A stretch of DNA of 64,000 nucleotides. It comes from JAYVJH01 sp043777595 (GTDB lineage: Bacteria; Bacteroidota; Bacteroidia; Cytophagales; Spirosomataceae). Under the pieces are notes generated by a model. That model ran no database searches and had not been told where the DNA came from. It saw only the letters and a program-made list of their open reading frames with translations. The stretch lies in NCBI GenBank assembly GCA_043777595.1, contig JAYWHT010000015.1, positions 1 through 64,000 of the forward strand, given 5' to 3'. How positions within the stretch are numbered: position 1 is the first letter of the stretch; each line of letters starts with the position of its first letter. This document shows, piece after piece, positions 25,651-34,589 of this stretch. The position numbers were made by a program, and so were the translations under genes.

Positions 25651-26130
25651 ATGACCGAACAAAAAATAATTTCCAGAGCCGAAGCGGTATCTTTGGTCGG
25701 TAGTTGGCAGTCTAACGGGCAGCAAGTGGTCTTTACCAATGGCTGCTTTGATATTGTGCATTTGGGACATATTGACTATTTGGAAAAAGCCCGTACATTA
25801 GGCAACCGATTGGTTTTGGGGCTTAATACCGATGCTTCTGTGAGCAGATTAAAAGGCCCAAGCCGTCCCGTTGTCAATGAATATGCCCGTGCAAGATTGA
25901 TGGCTGCGCTGGCCTTTGTAGATGCCGTTGTGCTATTTGACGAACATACACCACTCGAACTGATAGAAGCCATCGGGCCTGATATTTTGGTAAAAGGCGA
26001 TGATTATTCAGTCCAAAATATCGTTGGGGCCGATTTTGTCGTTAATAAAGGCGGAGTAGTCAAAACTGTTGCCTTGGTAGAGGGCTATTCGACGAGTAAA
26101 TTGATTGAAAAAATAAAAACAAATTATTAA
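25651..26130 (+). CDS. rfaE2: D-glycero-beta-D-manno-heptose 1-phosphate adenylyltransferase
   Basis: 159 residues, matching the stand-alone adenylyltransferase half of HldE (RfaE domain II). The nucleotidyltransferase motif HLGH lies at 37-40 within FTNGCFDIVHLGHIDYLEKA, and the second motif is near VEGYSTSKLIEKI. It activates heptose-1-phosphate to ADP-heptose for lipopolysaccharide core or other surface glycans. The kinase half is not fused and not in this window. It may be co-transcribed with the upstream membrane protein. Confidence 0.9.
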   Translation: MTEQKIISRAEAVSLVGSWQSNGQQVVFTNGCFDIVHLGHIDYLEKARTLGNRLVLGLNTDASVSRLKGPSRPVVNEYARARLMAALAFVDAVVLFDEHTPLELIEAIGPDILVKGDDYSVQNIVGADFVVNKGGVVKTVALVEGYSTSKLIEKIKTNY

Positions 26131-26152
26131 CCAAAACTAAATTGCTACAATT

Positions 26153-26863
26153 ATGGGAGGCTTATATTTGATTGGTTTCGTGTTTATGCTACTCGGAATG
26201 TTAGTGCAGTGGCGTCTGAAATCTAAATTTAGTCAGTACTCGCAAGTACCACTCGCCAATGGCATGAGTGGCCGAGACATTGCCGCCAAAATGCTACACG
26301 ACAACGGCATTATGGACGTTCAGATTACACAAGTAGATGGCCAACTAACCGACCATTATAACCCGACTGACCGAACGGTTAATCTCAGCGCAGACGTATA
26401 TGCTGGCTGTAGTGTGGCTGCTGCCGCTGTGGCAGCGCACGAGTGTGGCCATGCCGTACAGCATAAGTTGGCTTATGGGCCGCTCGGTATGCGCTCGGCA
26501 TTGGTGCCGGCTGTTAATATTTGCTCCAACATTCTAAATTATGCCAATATGTTTATGTTTGCTATCATGGGCTTTATTTATTACAACAATGGTATTTTTA
26601 GTACTGCTATTTTGGGGGTTTTGGTTGTGGCCAATTTGGGCTTAACGGCCTTTGCCATGATAACGCTACCAGTAGAGTTTGATGCCAGCAACCGTGCCTT
26701 GGCTTGGATAGAAAACAGTGGCACAATAAGCCGACAAGAACACGACGGAGCAAAAGATGCGCTCTGGTGGGCAGCAACTACCTATGTGGTGGCGGCATTG
26801 GGGGCATTGGCCAACCTAATTTACTATTTGCAAATATTTTTGAATAGACGAAACAACGAATAG
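26153..26863 (+). CDS. YugP-family zinc metallopeptidase
   Basis: 236 residues. An N-terminal membrane helix is followed by a soluble loop with the HExxH-type motif H96-E-C-G-H100 (VAAHECGHAVQHK), then three further hydrophobic helices. YugP-type proteases are membrane-embedded neutral zinc peptidases of unknown substrate, and the length is normal. The third ligand is probably in the DASNRALAW segment. It lies 22 bases after the heptose gene, so it is likely in the same operon. Confidence 0.88.
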   Translation: MGGLYLIGFVFMLLGMLVQWRLKSKFSQYSQVPLANGMSGRDIAAKMLHDNGIMDVQITQVDGQLTDHYNPTDRTVNLSADVYAGCSVAAAAVAAHECGHAVQHKLAYGPLGMRSALVPAVNICSNILNYANMFMFAIMGFIYYNNGIFSTAILGVLVVANLGLTAFAMITLPVEFDASNRALAWIENSGTISRQEHDGAKDALWWAATTYVVAALGALANLIYYLQIFLNRRNNE

Positions 26864-26913
26864 CTTTTATCTCAATAATTTTAACCAATTTTTTAACAAC
26901 AATTACAAACAAA

Positions 26914-27744
26914 ATGAAAAAGTTAGTACTCATGCTCTCAGTAGCAAGTCTGTCGTTAGGTGCGGTAGCGCAAGGCATCAAAACTCCAGCCCCCAGCCCA
27001 ACGCAAACCATCAAGCAAGATTTTGCACTGTCGTCGATTGAAGTAAACTACTCTCGGCCAAATACCAAAGGCCGTGCCATTTTTGGCGAATTAGTGCCTT
27101 TTGGTAAAATGTGGCGCACAGGCGCAAACGGCGCTACCAAGATTACGTTTGGAGAAGATGTAAAAGTGGGTGGTGTGGCTGTGAAGGCAGGAAGCTACGC
27201 TCTGTATTCGATTCCAGACAAAAATGAGTGGGAAATAATCTTGAACAAGGGCATCAACAACTGGGGCATTGATGGCTATAAAGCCGAAGATGACGTAGCA
27301 CGCTTTAAAGTAAAATCACAGACACTATCTGCTACTGTCGAAACGCTCACTATCACAATCAACGATGTAACAGGCTCTACGGCCAATGTAGCCGTGATGT
27401 GGGGCAATCGTTCGGCAGCCTTTATGGTAGAGGCCAATGTCGATACACGCATCATGAAGCAAATCGACGTAGCCATGAACACCGACACTCGTCCGTACTT
27501 TCAGGCGGCAAGTTATTATTTTGAAACGGGCAAAGACATGGCCAAAGCCTTAGAGTGGGCCAACAAAGCCAGCGATGCACAACCAACCGCTTACTGGATA
27601 ATGCACCTAAAAGCCAAAATTCAAGCCAAAATGGGTGATAAAGTCAGTGCAAAAGCCTCGGCTTTGAAATCTATCGAACTGGCCAAAATAGGCAAAAATG
27701 ACGACTACGTGGCACTCAACGAAAAACTGATTGCGACTTTGTAA
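26914..27744 (+). CDS. Secreted DUF2911 protein with C-terminal helical repeats
   Basis: 276 residues. A signal peptide (about 1-20) precedes the DUF2911 domain (VNYSRPNTKGRAIFGELV, PFGKMWRTGANGATKI, AGSYALYSIPDKNEWEIILN), which is common in Bacteroidota and of unknown function. The last 90 residues look like a tetratricopeptide-type helical pair (AASYYFETGKDMAKALEWAN; AYWIMHLKAKIQAKMGDK). It has its own short upstream gap and is followed by a good terminator. Confidence 0.85.
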   Translation: MKKLVLMLSVASLSLGAVAQGIKTPAPSPTQTIKQDFALSSIEVNYSRPNTKGRAIFGELVPFGKMWRTGANGATKITFGEDVKVGGVAVKAGSYALYSIPDKNEWEIILNKGINNWGIDGYKAEDDVARFKVKSQTLSATVETLTITINDVTGSTANVAVMWGNRSAAFMVEANVDTRIMKQIDVAMNTDTRPYFQAASYYFETGKDMAKALEWANKASDAQPTAYWIMHLKAKIQAKMGDKVSAKASALKSIELAKIGKNDDYVALNEKLIATL

Positions 27745-27827
27745 GAATTATAGACTTGATAATAGACATTTTTGGACTTGGCAAAGGTGGGAAGTTAAAA
27801 GTACAAGTATTCAATTTAATATAAATG

Positions 27828-27865
27828 CCCCACTTTTGCCAAACTTATATTAGGCAAAAATGGGG
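27828..27865 (+). terminator. Hairpin terminator after the DUF2911 gene
   Basis: ccccacttttgcc (27828-27840) pairs with ggcaaaaatgggg (27853-27865) with one mismatch and is followed by tgttttat. Also usable by minus-strand transcription from the AlbA_2 gene. Confidence 0.75.
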
Positions 27866-27902
27866 TGTTTTATAGTTCGTATGTCTTTTAATTTCTTTTG
27901 TC

Positions 27903-27989
27903 TATCAAATGACAATCAAATAAGTAATAATTGATAATCAACAGTTTAGGTTGATTAAATATTTGATTTATCAAATAACCATCAAATAA
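27903..27989. repeat. Imperfect 21-bp direct repeats around a small hairpin
   Basis: TATCAAATGACAATCAAATAA (27903-27923) and a near copy at 27969-27989 differ at two positions. Each contains two ATCAAAT motifs. Between them aatcaac and gttgatt (27936-27942 and 27950-27956) can pair. The cluster ends 4 bases from the stop of the AlbA_2 gene. Purpose unknown. Confidence 0.6.
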
Positions 27990-27993
27990 AAAA

Positions 27994-29439
27994 TTAAGCC
28001 CAAAATGGTACATATGTTCTGTGTTTTCGTGATTTACTTTCTGGGTCATCTTCTTTAATCATATTTGCCTCAAAGGTATCTTTTATAATTCTTGATGCAA
28101 TTGCTGCATTTTTGTCATCAATTGAGAATCGTTCTCTGAGGCTTTGGTTAGACATTTTTTCATTTGACACCCATTTTAAACAAGAATGTTGATAACAAGC
28201 CCTAATTTTTTCTTTTTTATCAAGGTCATTCAACGTTTTATAGCTGTAAATAGTTACTCTTGTTCTGTTTTCATCTGTTATTACATTGATTGGTGGCAAC
28301 TGATATAATTCGTTGTAAAAAATCACCTTATCTAATCCACTGCCTTTTTCTTCGCAAAAACCCATTCTACGCATCATATCAGCCAATTTTTCATTTCTTG
28401 AAATGTAGGAATCGATAAATCTGTCCGTAGTTATTAGTGGATTACCTGGGTTTGAAATTTCTATTCTATCTTTAAAGATTTCAATCATTGGAAAGCCTTT
28501 AACCAATAAATCTTGGTGAATTAAGGCATTGGCTACTATTTCTCTAATAGCAATTTCAGGATACATTCTATATTCTTTGCGCAATGCCTTGCCTATTTCT
28601 TCATTGGCGGGCAGTTGGCTATTTATCCATTCCACCATACTAAGAAACCCAATTGCATAGCCTTTTGTACCCATTTGCTCTCTTATGGTTTCTACTTTAT
28701 TATTTCCTTTATAAACAATTACTCTTACAGATTTTCTTTCTATTGTTTCAAAATCGGACAAGTGTTTTGCAAATAAAATAGCACCAAGGGTTGTAATAGC
28801 ATAGCCATGAGATTTTACTATTAAATTTTCATTCAAAAACTTTTCTATAACACCCGATTGATTGGACGGGTAAGGCAATTTCATTAAATCGAAATAGGTT
28901 TCTGTACTCAATAATTGAATTACATCACTTGCATTCAAATTGTCTTTGGCTATCTCCTGCTCAAATGATTTTGTTTTCTTTTGCCAAATTTTAGCTTCTT
29001 TTTCAGGGAACTCTGACAACTTTCGGGTAATACTTCCAACTCTTATGTAAGCATGGTGTAAAAAATCTACAGGCTTTGTTTTAGCGGCTGGAATCACAAA
29101 AATGGCAATATTTCTATTTTCATCGTAAGCAAATTCGTGAATACGGAAATCAATACGTGGGTTTAGACGTTGTACAAGCCAATGCTCTATTTCTTCATTG
29201 CCTTTTTTGTATTGCTTGGGTTTGAAAGTAGTGCCTTTTATAATGTGTGTTTTGTCTTCAACGCCAAATACTAAATATCCAAAATCTTGATTCACAATAG
29301 CAGCTCCATTGGCTAATGCCGAGATGCGTTCGCCTATTTCATCTGCTGAATGAAAATTAAGTTTGAACTCTACCCATTCACTTTCGTGAGGTTGTTTTAC
29401 TAAATTTTTCAGTAAATCTATAAGTTGTTGTTCGTTCAT
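27994..29439 (-). CDS. AlbA_2 (Schlafen-like) plus GHKL-ATPase protein
   Basis: 481 residues. The N-terminal AlbA_2 domain (ESEWVEFKLNF, ISALANGAAIVNQDFGYLVF, then GVEDKTHIIKGT) is followed by a HATPase_c_4-like region (REIVANALIHQDL, IEISNPGNPLITT, MRRMGFCEEKGSGLDKVI) and a C-terminal winged-helix-like tail. Proteins of this layout are annotated as putative transcriptional regulators or RecG-like helicases. Some AlbA_2/Schlafen proteins in bacteria take part in phage defence or nucleic-acid cleavage, but no partner gene is next to it here. A good promoter lies upstream. It stands alone between hairpin terminators and the AIM24 gene. Confidence 0.8.
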   Translation of the reverse strand: MNEQQLIDLLKNLVKQPHESEWVEFKLNFHSADEIGERISALANGAAIVNQDFGYLVFGVEDKTHIIKGTTFKPKQYKKGNEEIEHWLVQRLNPRIDFRIHEFAYDENRNIAIFVIPAAKTKPVDFLHHAYIRVGSITRKLSEFPEKEAKIWQKKTKSFEQEIAKDNLNASDVIQLLSTETYFDLMKLPYPSNQSGVIEKFLNENLIVKSHGYAITTLGAILFAKHLSDFETIERKSVRVIVYKGNNKVETIREQMGTKGYAIGFLSMVEWINSQLPANEEIGKALRKEYRMYPEIAIREIVANALIHQDLLVKGFPMIEIFKDRIEISNPGNPLITTDRFIDSYISRNEKLADMMRRMGFCEEKGSGLDKVIFYNELYQLPPINVITDENRTRVTIYSYKTLNDLDKKEKIRACYQHSCLKWVSNEKMSNQSLRERFSIDDKNAAIASRIIKDTFEANMIKEDDPESKSRKHRTYVPFWA

Positions 29440-29461
29440 AGAGAATAATATAATCGAACAA

Positions 29462-29494
29462 CAAATTTACACTTAATAAATGGGTAAGTTGCAA
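29462..29494 (-). promoter_or_regulatory. Promoter of the AlbA_2 gene
   Basis: On the minus strand TTG (29494-29492) and TAAATTTG (29469-29462) are separated by 22 bases, within the range tolerated by the Bacteroidota primary sigma factor. The element lies 22 bases upstream of the start codon. Confidence 0.5.
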
Positions 29495-29664
29495 ATATGT
29501 CGTTTCAAAAATATTTTCCCACTTTTGTGGCTATTGTGTGGATTTTATGTGGTTAGTTGTTCCACTTTTAATTTTACGAAACATTTTTTTTATCTCATTT
29601 TTCTGTTTATCAATTTACGTTTGGTCTTTTAGAGTGCCGCTCGTTGTGCATTTGATAATCTATC

Positions 29665-30441
29665 CTAATCCAGCAAACCACCCAAACCGCCCAATATTGA
29701 GCCGCTTTCTTTGCTGGCCTGTGAGCCACGAGACGATAGCCTGTCCACGAGTTTTGAGATAGGCATAGACTGAATCCAACAGCGGCCTGTGCCTTGTAGC
29801 GTAGCCAAGAAAATCCCCTCACCACCAAACAGCATCGACTTCAAGTTGCCTGATCGCTGCACACTAAAATTGACAGTAGGCTCAAAAGCCACCACACAAC
29901 CAGTATCTACACGCAGGGTTTCGTTGTTGAGTTGCCGCTCAATGACCACGCCGCCAGCATGCACAAAGGCCAGCCCATCTCCTTGTAATTTTTGTAAAAT
30001 AAAACCTTCGCCACCAAACAAACCCGTTCCCAATTTTTGGTTAAAATGAATACTCAGTTTTGTACCCATGGCCGCACACAAAAAACCATCTTTCTGGACG
30101 ATAAGCGTATTGTTATTGATTTTTTTAAGGTCAATCGGCATAACTGTACCTGGATATGGCGCAGCAAAAGCTACTTTTCGTTTGCCATAACCTCGATTGG
30201 TAAAGTGTGTCATAAACAACGACTCACCCGTCAGTAGCCGTGTGCCTGCCTGAAATAATTTGCCCATGATGCTCTGAGTGGCGTTTGAGCCATCACCCAT
30301 TTTGGTTTCAAACTCAATGCCGTCTTCCATAAAAAGCATCGAGCCTGCTTCGGCAATGACCGTTTCGTTGGGGTCGAGTTCTATCTCAACAATTTGTATG
30401 TCTTCGCCAATAATTTTGTAGTCAATTTCGTGTGAGTTCAT
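29665..30441 (-). CDS. AIM24/TIGR00266-family protein
   Basis: 258 residues with the family's beta-rich repeats: YKIIGEDIQIVEIELDPNE, AEAGSMLFMEDGIEFETKMG, LFMTHFTNRGYGKRKVAFA and LFGGEGIFLATLQGTG. The C-terminus is Gly/Ser-rich (SGSILGGLGGLLD). Bacterial members are conserved, cytosolic and of unknown function; the mitochondrial relative AIM24 affects cristae organisation. Complete length. Neighbours give no clue. Confidence 0.85.
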   Translation of the reverse strand: MNSHEIDYKIIGEDIQIVEIELDPNETVIAEAGSMLFMEDGIEFETKMGDGSNATQSIMGKLFQAGTRLLTGESLFMTHFTNRGYGKRKVAFAAPYPGTVMPIDLKKINNNTLIVQKDGFLCAAMGTKLSIHFNQKLGTGLFGGEGFILQKLQGDGLAFVHAGGVVIERQLNNETLRVDTGCVVAFEPTVNFSVQRSGNLKSMLFGGEGIFLATLQGTGRCWIQSMPISKLVDRLSSRGSQASKESGSILGGLGGLLD

Positions 30442-30661
30442 AATGTTGTATTTTTCGGGTTAATATTCAAAATCGAAACTAAGGTATTTTATTATTTTTC
30501 AGAATAATTTTATGGATAATTGGCCCAGTAAGCGGACTGACGGGCATTTTAGTTTTTGGTTTATTAGACAACAATAATGAAGCATCTCTATTTTGATAAC
30601 TCACTGATATAACGTTGTATTTAACTCACTACACCAGACCATAAACACATGACTACCAAAT

Positions 30662-32029
30662 TTACAGTCCGTATTTGTCCAGTAGATAAATCAAGGCAGT
30701 CATTGAGGCTGCTCCCAGCTCTAATTCTCGCTGATTGACGGCCTCAAAGCGGTCGTTAGTAGCATGATGGTATTCAAAATAACGTTGTGAATCAGTCTTA
30801 AAACCAATCAGTACAGTACCACTCAATGCCAGTGGGCCAATGTCTGCACCACCGCCGCCTCTGTCTATTTCGGCCAAACCATAGGGTGCCAAAAGTGGTT
30901 GGTAGCCTTTGATTTTGGCCAATACCTGAGCCGATGCACCCTGTATGCCAAAGCCCCGTGGCGTAAAGCCTCCATTGTCGGACTCTACTGCAAAAATCGT
31001 ATTCTCTTTGTTTTCTTTGGCTAAGTCTGCATATTTGATTCCGCCTTTTAGCCCATTTTCTTCATTCATAAACAACACCGCTCTGATGGTTCGTTTGGGT
31101 TTGATGCCTAATGCTTTCATCAGTCGCAATACCTCCATCGACTGCACACAGCCCGATCCGTCGTCGTGTGCGCCTTGTGCCAAGTCCCATGAATCTAAAT
31201 GACCACCGACGACTATAATCTCGTCGGGGTTTTCTGAACCTTTGATTTCGCCCACCACGTTGTGCGACGGTGCATCGGGCAATGTTTCGCAGTTTTGTTT
31301 AAAATAAAATCTAAGCTCAGGGTTTTCTTTGAGCATCTTGCTCAACATTTGGGCAGCGTTGGTGCTAATGGCCGCCGCTGGAATCAGGGCTACGCCCGTG
31401 CCATAGGCCATTGTTCCAGTATGCGGAAAATCATTGAGGGTATTGCTCAACGATCGGACAATAGTACCCACTGCACCCATCTTTGCGGCCTCGGTTGCGC
31501 CATTTCGCCGTTGGTCGCCAGCACCACCATAAGCATCAAAAGTATTGATTTTTGTTGCGTCCATAGGTCGATTGAAAAATATAATCTTGCCCTTACAGCG
31601 TTCTTTACCCAAGTCTCGCAGTTCCTGAAAACTCTTTACTTCAATTACTTCGGCCACGATTCCACCTTTTGGCGTAGCCACCGAGCCACCCAATGCCACA
31701 ATCGAGACATCGGTTTTTTGTTTTCCATTTAGTATATACGCTTTTTCTTTTGCGCCCCGTACCCAGTGAGGCACCATCACATCTTGCAAAAACACACGGT
31801 CTAACCCAAGTGCTTCCATCTCGACTTTACCCCAAGCGACAGCCTTTTTTGCGCCCTCTGAGCCACTCAACCGAGGGCCAACTTCGGTGGTAAGTTGCCG
31901 TAGCCATTCATACGACCGACCATTTACTAATGCCTCGTCATATATTTTACGAATCGTGAGCGAGTCTTGATTTTGGGCATTGGTCAATAAACTGACTAAA
32001 AAAAAAGATAAAACAAGAATACGTTTCAT
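30662..32029 (-). CDS. Secreted M28-family zinc aminopeptidase
   Basis: 455 residues from the ATG at 32029, which gives a normal signal peptide (MKRILVLSFFLVSLLTNAQ); a further upstream ATG at 32089 would hide it behind 20 residues. The order is a PA-type insert in the first half and an M28 catalytic domain with metal ligands in VGGHLDSWDLAQGAHDDGSG, MNEENGLKGG, VESDNGGF and the late YHHATNDRF. It is expected to trim peptides in the periplasm or outside the cell. The gene is divergent from the GH20 gene. Confidence 0.92.
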   Translation of the reverse strand: MKRILVLSFFLVSLLTNAQNQDSLTIRKIYDEALVNGRSYEWLRQLTTEVGPRLSGSEGAKKAVAWGKVEMEALGLDRVFLQDVMVPHWVRGAKEKAYILNGKQKTDVSIVALGGSVATPKGGIVAEVIEVKSFQELRDLGKERCKGKIIFFNRPMDATKINTFDAYGGAGDQRRNGATEAAKMGAVGTIVRSLSNTLNDFPHTGTMAYGTGVALIPAAAISTNAAQMLSKMLKENPELRFYFKQNCETLPDAPSHNVVGEIKGSENPDEIIVVGGHLDSWDLAQGAHDDGSGCVQSMEVLRLMKALGIKPKRTIRAVLFMNEENGLKGGIKYADLAKENKENTIFAVESDNGGFTPRGFGIQGASAQVLAKIKGYQPLLAPYGLAEIDRGGGGADIGPLALSGTVLIGFKTDSQRYFEYHHATNDRFEAVNQRELELGAASMTALIYLLDKYGL

Positions 32030-32171
32030 GTCAAGGCTTGGTTTGAGAGTGTTAATACTTGGTATCAAAAGTAAAGATTTTTTTGTCAAATCAAAAAGCC
32101 TTTGGGCGATTGGTGCTGATTCGAGAGAAAATGTTAATTTTGAAGAATATTTTTAACTCTCAACTACCATC

Positions 32172-34487
32172 ATGAAACGCCTATCTTTGCTCTGTCTTCG
32201 TCTTTTTCTCTTTGTATATCTGTTAAATTTGTCATTTGCAGCCATTTGTCAAGACAATGTTTATAACGTCATACCGTTTCCAGCGCAGTTTAGTGGTTAT
32301 AATGGCCAGTTTGTGATTGATAAAACCTGTAAAGTTATTGCATCAAAAGACGCACTACCTGCCGCTCAACTGTTGGTAAGTCAGGTCAATAACACTGCTG
32401 GGTTTGGACTGACTATATCGGCTTCGGCCAAAGGTAAGTCTATTGTATTTCTGGCCAATAAAACAAAAAAATGTGGCCCAGAGGGGTATATTCTAAAAGT
32501 ATCGCCCGATAAAATAATTGTTGAGGCCGAAACCCCCAAAGGGTATTTTTATGGAGTCCAGACATTGTTACAACTGTTGCCTACTCAGGTATTTGGCTCT
32601 TCAAAAACAGAAAACATCACTTGGGCAGTGCCAGCGTGTAATATCTTAGACCGTCCTCGCTTTGGCTATCGGGGCTTGATGCTCGATGTGGCTCGGCATT
32701 TTATGCCTGTGGCTTTTGTCAAACAGCAAATTGACTTGATGGCACAACTCAAAATGAATACCTTTCATTGGCACTTGACCGATGACCAAGGCTGGCGAAT
32801 TGAAATTAAAAAATACCCAAAACTGACCCAAATAAGCTCAAAGCGAAAAGAAACACTCCGTGGGCATTATGCACAAAACTACCCACAACAGTTTGACGGG
32901 CAGGAGTACGGTGGGTTTTATACACAAGACGAAATTCGTGAAGTGGTCAAATATGCCCAATCTAAATTTGTAACGATTGTACCCGAAATCGAACTACCTG
33001 GCCATGCCTTAGCTGCCCTGGCGGCTTATCCTGAGTTATCGTGCGATGTGAGCAAAAAATATGAAGTCGGTACCAAATGGGGAGTGTATGACGATGTGTT
33101 TTGTCCGAGTGAGCCTACGTTTGTTTTTTTGCAAGACGTACTGACGGAGGTAATGTCGCTCTTTCCGAGTAAACTCATACACATTGGCGGAGACGAATGT
33201 CCCAAAGCTGCTTGGAAGCAAAGTGTTTTTTGTCAGGATTTAATCAAAAAACTAAACCTTAAAGACGAAGACGGCCTACAAAGTTATTTTATAAAACGAA
33301 TTGAAAAATTTGTAACCTCAAAAGGTAAAAACATAATTGGGTGGGACGAGATTTTGGACGGGGGCATTGCACCAAATGCTACCATCATGAGCTGGCGGGG
33401 TACAAGCGGCGGTATAGAAGCCGCCAAACAAAAACACAACGTCATCATGACCCCCGGTGCTTATTGCTACCTCGACAAGTACCAAGCCGAGCCTGCCCAC
33501 GAGCCTCTGGCGATTGGTGGCTATTTGCCCATCGAAAAAGTATATGCCTACGACCCCATGCCAAGCGAGCTGACCGAACAACAAAAAAAATATATACTGG
33601 GTGTGCAGGGAAATTTATGGACAGAGTATATCACAACGCCACAACAGGCCGAATATATGTTTTGGCCAAGAGCAGTGGCACTTGCCGAAATTGGCTGGGT
33701 ACCACAAGGCCCCAAGAATTTTGAAGATTTTGCAACAAGACTCAAAGATCATCTCAAAAGGCTTGATTATCAAAAAATTAGCTACTCAAAACGAATCTTG
33801 GACATCACTGCCAGTACACAGTTTAACAAAGAAGGGAAGCTACAAGTACAGCTCAAAAAATTGGACTCAGATAGTAAAATATACTACACAACCGACGGAA
33901 GTACAGCAACAACGGCATCGACAGAGTATTTTACACCCATTACCTTAGATAAAAAAACAACTATCAAAGCCATCACAACGGCAGGAACGGTGTTTGAGCA
34001 AACGTTTTATATTCATAAAGCCAAAGGCAAGCCTTACACATACATCAATGCACCCGTCAATGGACAAGATGCGTTTAGTCTTAATTTGACCGATGGCATT
34101 GTGGCGCAAAACCCTTTGAGTTCTGAAGACTGGGTGGCAGTAAAAGGAGGTAATTTTGAGATTACGATTGACCTTGGCCAAGTGCAGCCTGTTACAAAGG
34201 TTACGGCCAATTTTCTAAAAATCGTTATGTTGTATAATTATTTTCCACCAACATCAGTCGAAATAAGTATATCAAAAGATGGTGAAAACTTCAAAGAAGC
34301 CATAGCCCAACCTGTTGATTATAAACTTGAAGGGCCGTGGCAGATATTGCCCATCGTAGCCGATTTTCGTACTGCCCGAGCCAGATATGTACGAGTGAAA
34401 GCCACAAACACAGGCATCGCCCCTGCCAACCACCCCGAAGCCGGTAAACCAACAATGATAGTCATGGACGAAGTCGTGGTTGAATAA
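32172..34487 (+). CDS. GH20 beta-N-acetylhexosaminidase
   Basis: 771 residues. Signal peptide, then a GH20b domain (VIPFPAQFSGYNGQFVI), the catalytic barrel from about 165 (YRGLMLDVARHFMP, FHWHLTDDQGW) with the Asp-Glu pair D341-E342 in HIGGDECPKAAW, a chitobiase C-terminal-like region and a discoidin/F5-8-type C-terminal domain (DLGQVQPVTKVTANFL, VEISISKDGENF). It removes terminal GlcNAc or GalNAc from glycans in the periplasm or at the surface. It is followed 103 bases later by the pectin-degrading fusion. No SusCD pair adjoins, so it is not a classical polysaccharide utilisation locus. Confidence 0.95.
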   Translation: MKRLSLLCLRLFLFVYLLNLSFAAICQDNVYNVIPFPAQFSGYNGQFVIDKTCKVIASKDALPAAQLLVSQVNNTAGFGLTISASAKGKSIVFLANKTKKCGPEGYILKVSPDKIIVEAETPKGYFYGVQTLLQLLPTQVFGSSKTENITWAVPACNILDRPRFGYRGLMLDVARHFMPVAFVKQQIDLMAQLKMNTFHWHLTDDQGWRIEIKKYPKLTQISSKRKETLRGHYAQNYPQQFDGQEYGGFYTQDEIREVVKYAQSKFVTIVPEIELPGHALAALAAYPELSCDVSKKYEVGTKWGVYDDVFCPSEPTFVFLQDVLTEVMSLFPSKLIHIGGDECPKAAWKQSVFCQDLIKKLNLKDEDGLQSYFIKRIEKFVTSKGKNIIGWDEILDGGIAPNATIMSWRGTSGGIEAAKQKHNVIMTPGAYCYLDKYQAEPAHEPLAIGGYLPIEKVYAYDPMPSELTEQQKKYILGVQGNLWTEYITTPQQAEYMFWPRAVALAEIGWVPQGPKNFEDFATRLKDHLKRLDYQKISYSKRILDITASTQFNKEGKLQVQLKKLDSDSKIYYTTDGSTATTASTEYFTPITLDKKTTIKAITTAGTVFEQTFYIHKAKGKPYTYINAPVNGQDAFSLNLTDGIVAQNPLSSEDWVAVKGGNFEITIDLGQVQPVTKVTANFLKIVMLYNYFPPTSVEISISKDGENFKEAIAQPVDYKLEGPWQILPIVADFRTARARYVRVKATNTGIAPANHPEAGKPTMIVMDEVVVE

Positions 34488-34589
34488 ATAAAACTTGTTT
34501 GTGTTTCTCAATGAGTTGTCAAATCAATAGTTGGACAAACTGGGTAATTTAGGCCGCTTCGACACTTTTGTAGTTATTTAAAGCCGACT

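Noticed and set aside
27994..29439. A multi-gene defence island around the AlbA_2 protein
   Set aside because: Neighbours are DUF2911 and AIM24 genes with no known defence link, and terminators isolate the gene.
30441..30661. Small hydrophobic protein in the gap before the AIM24 gene
   Set aside because: A frame of about 40 codons is open on the plus strand but has no start codon and no recognisable family.
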